Part shown: piece by piece, positions 1-6,523 of the stretch
Numbering within the stretch: position 1 is the stretch's first letter
Layout: each line of letters begins with the position of its first letter
Assembly: GCA_944384285.1 (NCBI GenBank)
Contig: CALWSX010000199.1
Span: 1 to 16,463 of the forward strand
Source of the DNA: an uncultured Lachnospiraceae bacterium
Lineage (GTDB): Bacteria; Bacillota; Clostridia; Lachnospirales; Anaerotignaceae
Length of the DNA stretch: 16,463 nucleotides
Reading direction: 5' to 3'
The notes under the pieces: model-generated
The model's database searches: none
What the model saw: the letters and a program-made list of their open reading frames with translations, nothing else
Told to the model about the DNA's origin: nothing
Translations under genes and position numbers: made by a program

Positions 1-281
1 ATACAGCAAGTATTATATATTATAAAGTCGGCATCTTTCTCTTCCAAAGTTTCTTTATACCCCATAAGCGAAAGCATTGCTGTAAGTTTTTCAGAATCTC
101 TTGCATTCATTTGACAACCCATTACAAGGCTGTAATAATACAAATCTCTACCCTTTTTTTCATTTATTTCACGCACTTTTTCAATGTAGTGCATTTGTAA
201 TTCAAGCTCATTTTCCAAAAGTTTGTCACCCGTTCTAAAAAATTTTATACAAAAAACAACTGCCTTTACATTTAATTCCAT
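1..281 (-). CDS. miaB: MiaB, tRNA-2-methylthio-N6-dimethylallyladenosine synthase (N-terminal fragment)
   Basis: Radical-SAM iron-sulfur enzyme of the MiaB family, which adds a methylthio group to i6A37 of tRNAs reading UNN codons. Only the first 93 codons are present; the gene runs off the left edge. Visible is the start of the N-terminal methylthiotransferase domain: GCQMNARDSEK (residues 55-65) and ADFIIYNTC (84-92), which carry the first two cysteine ligands (C56, C92) of the auxiliary 4Fe-4S cluster. The first ATG at 281 has no Shine-Dalgarno. A TTG at codon 22 (218-216) is preceded by GGGTGA at a 6-nt spacing and may be the true start, since residues 1-21 show no recognisable family sequence. 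A good promoter lies just upstream. MiaB is preferred over the related MtaB/RimO because of the GCQMN and NTC sequences. The protein identity is firm; the start is not. Confidence 0.88.
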   Translation of the reverse strand, partial: MELNVKAVVFCIKFFRTGDKLLENELELQMHYIEKVREINEKKGRDLYYYSLVMGCQMNARDSEKLTAMLSLMGYKETLEEKDADFIIYNTCC

Positions 282-306
282 AAAAGCACTTGTGTAAATT
301 TTATAT

Positions 307-335
307 ATTATATCATATATAAATCTTATACTCAA
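307..335 (-). promoter_or_regulatory. Promoter for miaB
   Basis: On the minus strand, TTGAGT (335-330), a 17-bp spacer, and TATAAT (312-307) match a housekeeping sigma promoter. Transcription would start near 300, about 20 nt before the first ATG of miaB and about 80 nt before the alternative TTG start. Confidence 0.7.
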
Positions 336-363
336 TTAATAAATTATTATTTTTTTATTAACT

Positions 364-392
364 AAAAAAAAAAAAGGGCACAACGCCCTTTT
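364..392 (-). terminator. Intrinsic terminator of the unknown gene at 399-1289
   Basis: An 8-bp perfect stem (385-392 with 372-379, core GGGC/GCCC) and 5-nt loop are followed on the minus strand by a long T run. It starts 7 nt after the stop codon and separates the gene from the miaB promoter. Confidence 0.85.
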
Positions 393-398
393 AAAAAA

Positions 399-1289
399 TC
401 AAATTGGTGTAATTGTATTTTTTGATACACCTTCTTCTATTCCGTTTGGTCTCAAAATTTTATATAAAAAGCTGAAGTTTTCATACTCAGGTACAAGAGC
501 ATATGGAGAATCTCCAAAATCTTCAAGAATAGCTACTGTTTGGCCTGTATTTTTATCAATCCCCTCACCTATAATAAACCTTTTCCATTTTGGACTCCAT
601 TTATAATCTGTAGAAAAAGTTCTTTCCTTTACTACAGAGTATGTGCTGTCATCTGGTACAGATTTTGTTATAACATCACTTGAGACAAGAAACTGTTGAA
701 ACTGATTAACTCTTATTGTTGAACCACCTTCTAAAATATCAATTTCAATATCAACATCAGAAGTAACTCTTTCCCAAAGACTTCTTCCGGCTAAATCCTC
801 AAGATCCCAAAGCCTGTTCCAGTTTGCCTTTTGACTTTCCGGAATTTTAAAAATTTGATTAAATCTTCCTGTTTCATCATCATATAAATAACCTCTGAAC
901 AAAAAAGCTTCCTCAAAAGCTCCTATATTCTGATTTACAAATTCACGTATAACTATAATATCCCTGTTAAATACATCACTATCTTTAAGCTCAACAGAGT
1001 CTATTGTATTAAATGGACCTATTTCCTGGACAAATTTATATCCATTATCTGTTTTTTCATACACCCCCGCAAGTGTAATTGTTGGTCCGAATTTTGCCGT
1101 TACAAAAAGATCATTATTCCCCTTACCTAAAATATCCCCACTGTAAAGCTTAACTTCTTGAACATCAGAAGCTTTAAATCGATTTAAATTTCCTGTGTCT
1201 TTTAAAAGAGTATAAACTATTTTTTCACGAACCTTAGGATCATTTTGATTTGCAACATCATTAACTGTTATATTTTTATTCCATTCCAT
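399..1289 (-). CDS. Protein of unknown function, 296 residues
   Basis: I do not recognise this protein. It starts MEWNKNITVNDV and has no signal peptide, lipobox or membrane helix, so it looks soluble and cytoplasmic. Residues about 40-110 contain alternating polar/hydrophobic stretches with turn-like GDILGKGNNDLF and GVYEKTDNGYKFV segments. These are loosely like repeat modules that read 'D-x-G-x-G-x-x-D-hydrophobic', suggesting a beta-rich fold; that is only an impression. It is rich in aromatic residues (many F, W and Y) towards the C-terminus. A weak SD (AAGGGTG) lies 5 nt before the ATG. No clear promoter was found in the 142 bp shared with the divergent tRNA gene. It is monocistronic, with its own terminator, and lies head-to-tail upstream of miaB. 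That it is a real gene is supported by its length, its terminator and the absence of a longer competing frame. Confidence 0.75.
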   Translation of the reverse strand: MEWNKNITVNDVANQNDPKVREKIVYTLLKDTGNLNRFKASDVQEVKLYSGDILGKGNNDLFVTAKFGPTITLAGVYEKTDNGYKFVQEIGPFNTIDSVELKDSDVFNRDIIVIREFVNQNIGAFEEAFLFRGYLYDDETGRFNQIFKIPESQKANWNRLWDLEDLAGRSLWERVTSDVDIEIDILEGGSTIRVNQFQQFLVSSDVITKSVPDDSTYSVVKERTFSTDYKWSPKWKRFIIGEGIDKNTGQTVAILEDFGDSPYALVPEYENFSFLYKILRPNGIEEGVSKNTITPI

Positions 1290-1376
1290 TTTAACACCCT
1301 TATATTTATCTTTAATAGAATAATATTCAATTAAAAAAAATAAATACCATAGAGTTTTTCTTTGGATTTTTATTTG

Positions 1377-1405
1377 TTGACATTTCTACTTTGGTATGAT
1401 ATCAT
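1377..1405 (+). promoter_or_regulatory. Promoter for tRNA-Leu
   Basis: Consensus TTGACA (1377-1382), a 17-bp spacer and TATCAT (1400-1405) preceded by TGA (extended -10). The tRNA 5' end is 26 nt downstream of the -10. The -10 lies inside a 12-bp perfect palindrome, TATGATATCATA (1395-1406). Confidence 0.8.
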
Positions 1406-1431
1406 ATTTTGGTAACTTAAATTAAGCCTAT

Positions 1432-1513
1432 GCCGGTGTGGCGGAATTGGTAGACGCACCGCACTCAAAATGCGGCGGAGTTATCCGTGCCGGTTCGAGT
1501 CCGGCCACCGGCA
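1432..1513 (+). tRNA. tRNA-Leu, anticodon CAA
   Basis: A complete cloverleaf with a long (class II) variable arm. The acceptor stem GCCGGTG/CACCGGC has discriminator A at 1513. The D arm contains GGTAGAC. The anticodon stem CCGCA/TGCGG holds the loop CTCAAAA, giving anticodon CAA for UUG codons. The variable arm CGGA-GTTA-TCCG is a 4-bp stem. The T arm is GCCGG-TTCGAGT-CCGGC. The 3' CCA is not encoded. It stands alone, with its own promoter and terminator. Because it reads a UNN codon, it is a predicted substrate class for the neighbouring miaB product; that is a family-level inference. Confidence 0.96.
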
Positions 1514-1517
1514 TATT

Positions 1518-1558
1518 AAAAACCACTATACAAAATTTGTATAGTGGTTTTTATTTTT
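1518..1558 (+). terminator. Intrinsic terminator of tRNA-Leu
   Basis: A perfect 17-bp inverted repeat around a single base (1518-1534 / 1535 / 1536-1552) with stem core CCACTATAC/GTATAGTGG, ending in a T-rich tract (TTTTTATTTTT). It lies 4 nt after the tRNA. Confidence 0.88.
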
Positions 1559-1647
1559 CCCATATCTTTAATGCATTTTCCTTAAATATATGATACTATA
1601 TTACCAATATAAATTTACAATACGAAATGAATATATGAGGTGAATAT

Positions 1648-2118
1648 ATGAGAAGAAAAGACAGAGAAATTACAGATATAAATGAAATTTTAAATATTAT
1701 AGATTCTTGTAGGGTATTAAGACTTGGGCTTTGCGATAATAATATTCCTTATATTGTTCCTTTAAATTATTATTACACATACAAAAACAATATTATTGAA
1801 TTTTATTTTCACTCTGCTAAAGAAGGTAAAAAACTTGATATTATAAGAAAAAACCAAAATGTATGCTTAGAAATAGATTGTGGTCACGAATTAAAAGGTG
1901 AAGGCCCTAATGCCGTTAATTACAGCTACAAATTTAATTCTGTGATTGGTTTTGGAAAAGCAGATTTTGTATATGATAAAGAAGAAAAACGAAATATTCT
2001 CTTTGAATTTGCAAAATTTCAAACAGGTAAATCTTTAAATTTAAGTGATGAACACGTTGAAATGACAAATATTTGCAAAATTACGATTAATAAAATAAGT
2101 GGTAAAAAACTTATTTAA
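1648..2118 (+). CDS. NimA-like pyridoxamine 5'-phosphate oxidase family protein (FMN-binding split barrel)
   Basis: A 156-residue member of the flavin-reductase-like split-barrel superfamily, in the group that includes nitroimidazole-resistance (NimA) proteins. It starts MRRKDREITD, typical of clostridial members. The core strands are VLRLGLCDNNIPYIVPLN (23-40) and FYFHSAKEGKKLDIIRKN (52-69), followed by VCLEID (72-77). H55 and the following AKEGKK stretch form the cofactor/ligand-facing motif of the family. It is likely cytoplasmic and dimeric, binding FMN or another flavin. The SD GAGGTGA lies 5 nt before the ATG. Upstream only an extended -10 like TGATACTAT (1591-1599) is visible, without a clear -35. 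The gene is monocistronic and converges on the next gene with a shared terminator. The family is firm; the substrate is unknown, and actual drug resistance should not be assumed. Confidence 0.85.
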   Translation: MRRKDREITDINEILNIIDSCRVLRLGLCDNNIPYIVPLNYYYTYKNNIIEFYFHSAKEGKKLDIIRKNQNVCLEIDCGHELKGEGPNAVNYSYKFNSVIGFGKADFVYDKEEKRNILFEFAKFQTGKSLNLSDEHVEMTNICKITINKISGKKLI

Positions 2119-2161
2119 AATTCTAAAAGCTTTTTTATTTTTATATCATAATTTTATAAGC

Positions 2162-2199
2162 AAAAAGCTCCCTTAAAATTAATTAAGGAAGCTTTTTTT
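2162..2199. terminator. Bidirectional terminator between convergent genes
   Basis: A 15-bp inverted repeat with one C/A mismatch (2162-2176 / 2183-2197) and a 6-nt loop, flanked by A and T runs. It serves the NimA-like gene on the plus strand, with a T7 run, and probably the lipoprotein gene on the minus strand. Confidence 0.8.
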
Positions 2200-2200
2200 A

Positions 2201-3286
2201 TTACAATAATCCATTAATAATTTCTAAATACGCTTCTGTTATCTCACCTTTTTGTGCAGGAAGACCTGTTTGAATTGTTCCTATCATTTCACCTTCGCTA
2301 TTTACAAAAATTGTTGTAGGAAGAGCAATTATTTTATTAATAATAAGGTCATTTATATTTTCTCCAGGCACAAGTGTAGTAAATTTACAACCATTTGTAT
2401 CAAGAATTTCTTTTGCAAGATCTACTTCCATATCAGCATCTGCACAAATAGAAATTAAATTTGCTTTTTCAGGAAGAGTTTCATAAAGTTCCTGAAGTTC
2501 CGGCATTTCTTCTATACAATATCCGCATGATGTTGCCCATATGTTTACCATAGTGACATCATAATCTTTAAAAATTTCATCTGTAACATCATTTCCGTTA
2601 ATATCCTTTGCTGAAAGTCCTTTCATAGTAACATTAGATGATGTTGAAGATGATATCATTTCTTTTGGTGGGAATAATATCATATTATTTTTAACTTCTT
2701 CAACAGATGCAATAAGTTTTTCAACATTGGCAATTTCATCTTCTGCAAAAAGTTCTTTATTAAATTCATTATTATAAGCAATATAGTAAGAATTGTCTTC
2801 AAAATCGCCTACATGAATTTCATTTGTATATGATTTTTTTATTTCTTCAGCTATAGATTTTGAATCATCATTTTTATTATCTACTCTATAAATTCGCATA
2901 AACTTAAATGAATTTGTTTCTATTTCATTTATTAAGTTATTCGCATCTTCTTGTGTTGAATTTTCAAAATCAAAAGAAAGAATTCTGTCTATATACTCAT
3001 TTTGTATATAGTCTATGTTCATTTCATATCCTGATGGCAGTGAAATACTTAAATTTTTAATATCAATACTATCCCATGATGTTGGTTTTAAAAAACCAAA
3101 CCCAATAATTTCAGAATAAAAAACATTTTCGGCTTTTTCAGGAAGATTTACAGTTTCACCTGTTATTGTTACCATTTCTTCTTGGCTAAATTCCTTATTT
3201 GTTTTAATATCAGAATTTCCAGAACAACCTGTAAAAGCAAGAATGGATAACGCAGATACTAAAATTAAAGTTTTAAATTTATTCAT
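2201..3286 (-). CDS. Lipoprotein with C-terminal TlpA/ResA-like thioredoxin domain
   Basis: A 361-residue secreted lipoprotein. The N-terminus MNKFKTLILVSALSILAFTGC is a signal peptide ending in lipobox AFTGC; C21 would be lipidated, anchoring it to the outer face of the membrane. Residues about 40-205 form a region I do not recognise, predicted mixed alpha/beta. Residues about 222-361 are thioredoxin-like: VNIWATSCGYCIEEMPEL (247-264) with redox pair C254-G-Y-C257, a cis-proline motif ALPTTIFVNSEGEMIG (321-336), and two further cysteines, C281 and C300. It resembles the TlpA/ResA/AlkyHydroperoxide-reductase-like family, which acts in extracellular thiol-disulfide exchange. SD AAGGAGG lies about 10 nt before the ATG. 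Upstream are TATAAT-like boxes without a good -35. It is monocistronic. The thioredoxin assignment is firm; whether it is a reductase or an oxidase is open. Confidence 0.88.
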   Translation of the reverse strand: MNKFKTLILVSALSILAFTGCSGNSDIKTNKEFSQEEMVTITGETVNLPEKAENVFYSEIIGFGFLKPTSWDSIDIKNLSISLPSGYEMNIDYIQNEYIDRILSFDFENSTQEDANNLINEIETNSFKFMRIYRVDNKNDDSKSIAEEIKKSYTNEIHVGDFEDNSYYIAYNNEFNKELFAEDEIANVEKLIASVEEVKNNMILFPPKEMISSSTSSNVTMKGLSAKDINGNDVTDEIFKDYDVTMVNIWATSCGYCIEEMPELQELYETLPEKANLISICADADMEVDLAKEILDTNGCKFTTLVPGENINDLIINKIIALPTTIFVNSEGEMIGTIQTGLPAQKGEITEAYLEIINGLL

Positions 3287-3397
3287 TAAAAATTTACCTC
3301 CTTAATTAGATTAGATATCTTATTATACATATTATATCGTAATTTTTCTATATATATTTTCATAATTATCATAATATTAATAATCTTTAAATATTAA

Positions 3398-3432
3398 GTA
3401 AAAAAGAAGGTATAATATACCTTCTTTTTTAC
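3398..3432 (-). terminator. Intrinsic terminator of the ktrB-ktrA-RNA methyltransferase operon
   Basis: A perfect 17-bp inverted repeat around one central base (3398-3414 / 3415 / 3416-3432), core GAAGGTATA/TATACCTTC, with a T6 run on the minus strand. It lies 4 nt after the stop codon of the methyltransferase gene. Confidence 0.88.
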
Positions 3433-3436
3433 TATT

Positions 3437-4219
3437 TTAAAATCTTTGTCTTACAACTTCATACATTAATACAGATGCTGCAACGGAAGCATTCAGAGAC
3501 TCTGCCTTCCCTAAAATAGGTATTTTTATAAATTCATCTGCACAATCCGATACTTCATCGTCAAGCCCATTTGCTTCATTTCCTATTAGAAATGCAACAG
3601 AAAAGTCTTTAAGATTTAATTCATATGGAGTTTTTACTCCTTTAAGATGTGCCGCATATATTTTTATATTATTTTCTTTCAAAAATTGTATCATTTCAAA
3701 TATATCTACATCTTCAATAACAGGGATATGAAAAACTGATCCCATAGTCGCCCTTAAAACTTTATCATTATATACTGAAACACTACCCTTTGTAATAAAA
3801 ACTGCCGTAACATTTGCTGCATCTGCTGTTCTTATTATTGTCCCCAAATTTCCTGGGTCATTAACTTTATCAGCTATAATATAAAATCCATTATCATTCA
3901 AAACCTCTTTTAAACAAAAGCTCTTTTTATGACATACTGCAAGTATACCTTGAGGAGTTTCTGTTTTTGATAACGCTTTAAAAAGTTCATCTTTAAAAAC
4001 TAAAATTTCGGCACGTTTTTTATAGTTTTCTGTATCACTCTTTTTATAAAATGTTTCAGAAAAAGCATAAAATTCAATATCATAGTCATCAGGAATTTCG
4101 TTTACAAAACGTAACCCCTCAACAACAAACATTGACATTTCATCTCTGTGCTTTTTTGAAAAAAGAGATTTAATAAGTTTAAAATATTTATTGCTATTGC
4201 TTTCAATAAATTTTATCAT
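3437..4219 (-). CDS. TrmH/SpoU-family RNA 2'-O-methyltransferase
   Basis: A 260-residue SPOUT-class methyltransferase that transfers a methyl group from SAM to a ribose 2'-OH in rRNA or tRNA. An N-terminal substrate-binding domain (about 1-100, with FVVEGLRFVNE at 31-41 and TPQGILAVC at 88-96) precedes the knotted SPOUT domain. All three SpoU motifs are visible: NDPGNLGTIIRTADA (120-134), LIGNEANGL (211-219) and IPILGKAESLNASVAASVLMYE (233-254). The start ATG overlaps the stop of ktrA (ATGA, 4216-4219), so translation is probably coupled; no independent SD is evident. The length and layout match the 23S rRNA methyltransferase/TsnR-like subgroup of Firmicutes. The exact modified nucleotide cannot be told from sequence. 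It is the last gene of the operon. Confidence 0.92.
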   Translation of the reverse strand: MIKFIESNSNKYFKLIKSLFSKKHRDEMSMFVVEGLRFVNEIPDDYDIEFYAFSETFYKKSDTENYKKRAEILVFKDELFKALSKTETPQGILAVCHKKSFCLKEVLNDNGFYIIADKVNDPGNLGTIIRTADAANVTAVFITKGSVSVYNDKVLRATMGSVFHIPVIEDVDIFEMIQFLKENNIKIYAAHLKGVKTPYELNLKDFSVAFLIGNEANGLDDEVSDCADEFIKIPILGKAESLNASVAASVLMYEVVRQRF

Positions 4220-4881
4220 TCTTTTGAATTACCATCTAATAAATCTTCTAATTGTGCTTTTTCACCTATAACTACTAATATATCAGTACTTTCAAAAGGT
4301 CTGTCTACATCAGGTGAAACATCAAATTTCCCGTTTGTTTTAACACCTACAACGTTAAGTCCATAGGCTTGTCTGAAATTAAGTTCAATCAAACTTTTTC
4401 CTATCCAGTCTTTAAAAGGTGCAAGTTCCACAATAGCAAACTCTTCCGCAAGCTCCATAAAATCAACAAAACCATCATATGAAAGATTATTTGCAATTCT
4501 TACTCCCATTTCACCTTCAGGGAAAACAACTCTGTCAGCTCCAAGTTTTTCAAGTATTTTTTTCTGTCTGTCATTTTTTGCTTTTGCAACAAGATATGGT
4601 ATACCCATTTCTTTACATATAAGAGTTGACATAACACCTGCTTCTAAGTTACCTCCAACAGCAACTACAGCAACATCAACATTTGCAAGACCTAATCCTC
4701 TTAAAGCAACTTCATCAGTAATATCTGCAATTGCTGCATAAGTAACAAACTGAGATGCCTCATTAACATTTTCAGGGTCACTATCTACAGCTATAACATC
4801 AAAGCCGTTTTCTGAAAGAGTTTTAGAAACACTCATTCCAAATCGTCCAAGACCTAAAACAGCAAACTGTTTTCTAATCAT
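4216..4881 (-). CDS. ktrA: KtrA/TrkA-type potassium channel regulatory subunit (RCK protein)
   Basis: A 221-residue cytoplasmic gating ring subunit of the Ktr K+ uptake system. The N-terminal RCK_N Rossmann domain (about 5-130) has the dinucleotide/nucleotide-binding motif GLGRFG (10-15) and acidic D33/D35 at the end of the second strand, which fits ATP/ADP or NAD binding. A C-terminal RCK_C domain (about 135-217: IVELAPFKDWIGKSLIELNF and the terminal DILVVIGEKAQLEDL) is the site where KtrA homologues bind c-di-AMP. The length is normal for the family. SD AAAGGA lies about 10 nt before the ATG. It follows ktrB by 28 nt and overlaps the downstream methyltransferase gene by 4 nt. The partner gene next door makes the function secure. 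Confidence 0.94.
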   Translation of the reverse strand: MIRKQFAVLGLGRFGMSVSKTLSENGFDVIAVDSDPENVNEASQFVTYAAIADITDEVALRGLGLANVDVAVVAVGGNLEAGVMSTLICKEMGIPYLVAKAKNDRQKKILEKLGADRVVFPEGEMGVRIANNLSYDGFVDFMELAEEFAIVELAPFKDWIGKSLIELNFRQAYGLNVVGVKTNGKFDVSPDVDRPFESTDILVVIGEKAQLEDLLDGNSKE

Positions 4882-4909
4882 AATTTAAAATCCTTTCTTC
4901 ATTTAAATA

Positions 4910-6262
4910 TTACCCAACGATAATTTTTTCTTCAGGTAATTCAAAAGCTTCTTTATTTTTATAAATTTGTTTTGTAAGAGAAACAGCTATTGTAACAGGG
5001 CCAACTCTACCCATATACATTAAGAATGATATAAGTATTTTACCAATCCATGACAACGACGGCGTTACCCCTGTTGTAAGACCTACTGTTCCAAGCGCTG
5101 AACCAGCTTCAAACATAATATCTATAAACTCAAATCCAAGTGAACTTTCGGTGAATGTAAGCACCATTGTTACACTTACAATTAAAAACAAATATATAAA
5201 AAATATAGTTAATGCTTTCTGTAAGGTAGAAAAATTTATACTTCTGTCAAAAAGGTTAAGTTTTTGCTTACCTTTGATTATAGAAATAACCGCAACTATA
5301 AGAACACCAATTGTTGATGTTTTAATACCACCGGCTGTACCCGCAGGAGAACCACCGATAAACATTAAAATAATGGTTAAAAACTTAGAAGCATAAGTCA
5401 TTCCAGCTTGATCTATGGCAGCAAATCCCGCTGTTCTTGTAGTTACCGACTGCATAAAAGATGCAAGTATTTTTCCTGGATAACTTAAATCACCTAAAGT
5501 TTTTGGATTATTATGTTCAAAAACAAAAAATAAAACTGCTCCAAAAACTATTAAAATAGCTGTTACAGTAAGAACAACTCTGCTATGAAGAGTCATTTTT
5601 CTCACAGTACAGGCAAATCCTCTTCTATTTTTATTTTCTTCTTTATTTCTAAGTTTCAACACCTTTATAGTATCAAACCAAACAGTAAAACCAAGACCAC
5701 CTATTATAATCAAAAGCATGATTACAACATTTATTACTAAGTCTGTTTTATAAGGTATAAGGCTTGATGGACCTATTATGTCAAAACCAGCATTGCAAAA
5801 CGCTGATACTGAGTGGAAAACACCCATATAAACACTTTTTACAAAACCATAACCGTCAAATAAAAATCTAATTGTCAGTAATACAGCGCCTGTTCCCTCT
5901 ATTATAAGAGTTCCAATAAGTATTTTTTTAACAAGACTTATAATACCGTCCATCGATGTTTGGTTTAAAGATTCCTGTATTACCATTCTTTCTTTTATAG
6001 TTATTTTTTTTCCCATAAAAATAAAAAACATGGTAATTATGGTCATAAAACCAAGCCCACCAATTTGTATTAAAATCAGTATTACTATCTGACCAAATAT
6101 AGTAAAATGATCATATGTAGTATATACCGTTAGCCCTGTAACACAAGTTGCTGATGTAGCTGTAAAAAATGCGTCTATAAGGCTTGTTGTATTTCCTGAA
6201 GTTGTAGAGATAGGAAGATACAATAATATTGTCCCAAGCATTATTACAATAAGAAAGCCCAA
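4910..6262 (-). CDS. ktrB: KtrB/TrkH-type potassium transporter membrane subunit
   Basis: Ion-translocating subunit of the Ktr K+ (Na+-coupled) uptake system; an integral membrane protein built from four M1-P-M2 repeats. From the TTG at 6262 it is 450 residues. The four pore-loop filter segments are visible: TSATCVTGLTV (G43), VSAFCNAGFD (G159), VTTRTAGFAA (G279) and GSALGTVGLTTG (G394). The glycine-rich gating loop FIGGSPAGTAGGIKTS is at 301-316. The start is problematic. TTG 6262 has no SD, and the frame stays open upstream, encoding SEKLIKNILKKILKRISPTR before the first helix; the ISPTR part corresponds to the conserved pre-helix segment of KtrB (FTPPQ in B. subtilis). The true coding region therefore probably begins near 6310-6345, but no in-frame ATG, GTG or TTG exists there. 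First gene of a three-gene operon. Confidence 0.93.
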   Translation of the reverse strand: MGFLIVIMLGTILLYLPISTTSGNTTSLIDAFFTATSATCVTGLTVYTTYDHFTIFGQIVILILIQIGGLGFMTIITMFFIFMGKKITIKERMVIQESLNQTSMDGIISLVKKILIGTLIIEGTGAVLLTIRFLFDGYGFVKSVYMGVFHSVSAFCNAGFDIIGPSSLIPYKTDLVINVVIMLLIIIGGLGFTVWFDTIKVLKLRNKEENKNRRGFACTVRKMTLHSRVVLTVTAILIVFGAVLFFVFEHNNPKTLGDLSYPGKILASFMQSVTTRTAGFAAIDQAGMTYASKFLTIILMFIGGSPAGTAGGIKTSTIGVLIVAVISIIKGKQKLNLFDRSINFSTLQKALTIFFIYLFLIVSVTMVLTFTESSLGFEFIDIMFEAGSALGTVGLTTGVTPSLSWIGKILISFLMYMGRVGPVTIAVSLTKQIYKNKEAFELPEEKIIVG

Positions 6263-6355
6263 AACAACAATTCTTGTAGGACTAATTCTTTTTAATATTT
6301 TTTTTAGTATATTTTTAATTAATTTTTCTGATTCCGTAATATCATCTCGCTTTAT

Positions 6356-6408
6356 ATTATCATAAAAGATAATTCTATAAAATATTTAAGCCTGATTACT
6401 AAGGCCTA
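6356..6408 (-). promoter_or_regulatory. Structured 5' leader of the ktr operon
   Basis: Two consecutive RNA hairpins in the predicted transcript. One is UAGGCCU/AGGCUUA (6408-6402 with 6393-6387), 7 bp with one G-U pair, starting about 4 nt from the predicted 5' end. The second is AUUAUC/GAUAAU (6373-6368 with 6361-6356), 6 bp. Neither has a T tract, so they are not terminators. The leader is too short and simple for the ydaO c-di-AMP riboswitch. A role in RNA stability is only a guess. Confidence 0.35.
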
Positions 6409-6418
6409 CTTTTCAGAT

Positions 6419-6446
6419 ATTATACCATAAATATAATTAATTGCAA
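6419..6446 (-). promoter_or_regulatory. Promoter of the ktrB-ktrA-methyltransferase operon
   Basis: On the minus strand, TTGCAA (6446-6441), a 16-bp spacer and TATAAT (6424-6419) preceded by TGG (extended -10). The start of transcription would be near 6412, leaving a leader of about 70-150 nt depending on the ktrB start. It is divergent from the aroC promoter. Confidence 0.75.
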
Positions 6447-6463
6447 GACCTTAAAAAAATCAA

Positions 6464-6492
6464 TTAACATTATTTTAATTTTATGATAAAAT
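6464..6492 (+). promoter_or_regulatory. Promoter of aroC
   Basis: TTAACA (6464-6469), a 17-bp spacer and TAAAAT (6487-6492) with TGA before the -10. It lies about 30 nt before the aroC ATG and back-to-back with the ktr promoter. Confidence 0.6.
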
Positions 6493-6523
6493 TTAATTAT
6501 ATTTAGGAAAAAGGAGGATAAAT

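Noticed and set aside
1283..1383. N-terminal extension of the unknown gene (ORF starting MSTNKNPKKNSM on the minus strand) joined by a frameshift in a T8 run
   Set aside because: Its ATG lies within the tRNA-Leu promoter and lacks an SD, the joined segment is not a convincing signal or membrane helix, and the ATG at 1289 has a weak SD of its own.
1648..2118. Calling the split-barrel protein a nitroimidazole resistance gene (nim)
   Set aside because: Family resemblance is clear, but most members of this flavin-binding group have no shown role in drug resistance.
5151..5396. Plus-strand ORF inside ktrB and similar antisense ORFs inside pyrC, pyrF, pyrK, pyrD, feoB and the lipoprotein gene
   Set aside because: All lie opposite genes with clear family motifs, lack SD sites and show no recognisable protein features; they are shadows of the coding strand.
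6263..6412. ydaO-type c-di-AMP riboswitch in front of ktrB
   Set aside because: Only two short hairpins are present; the leader is too short and lacks the multi-stem core and any terminator.
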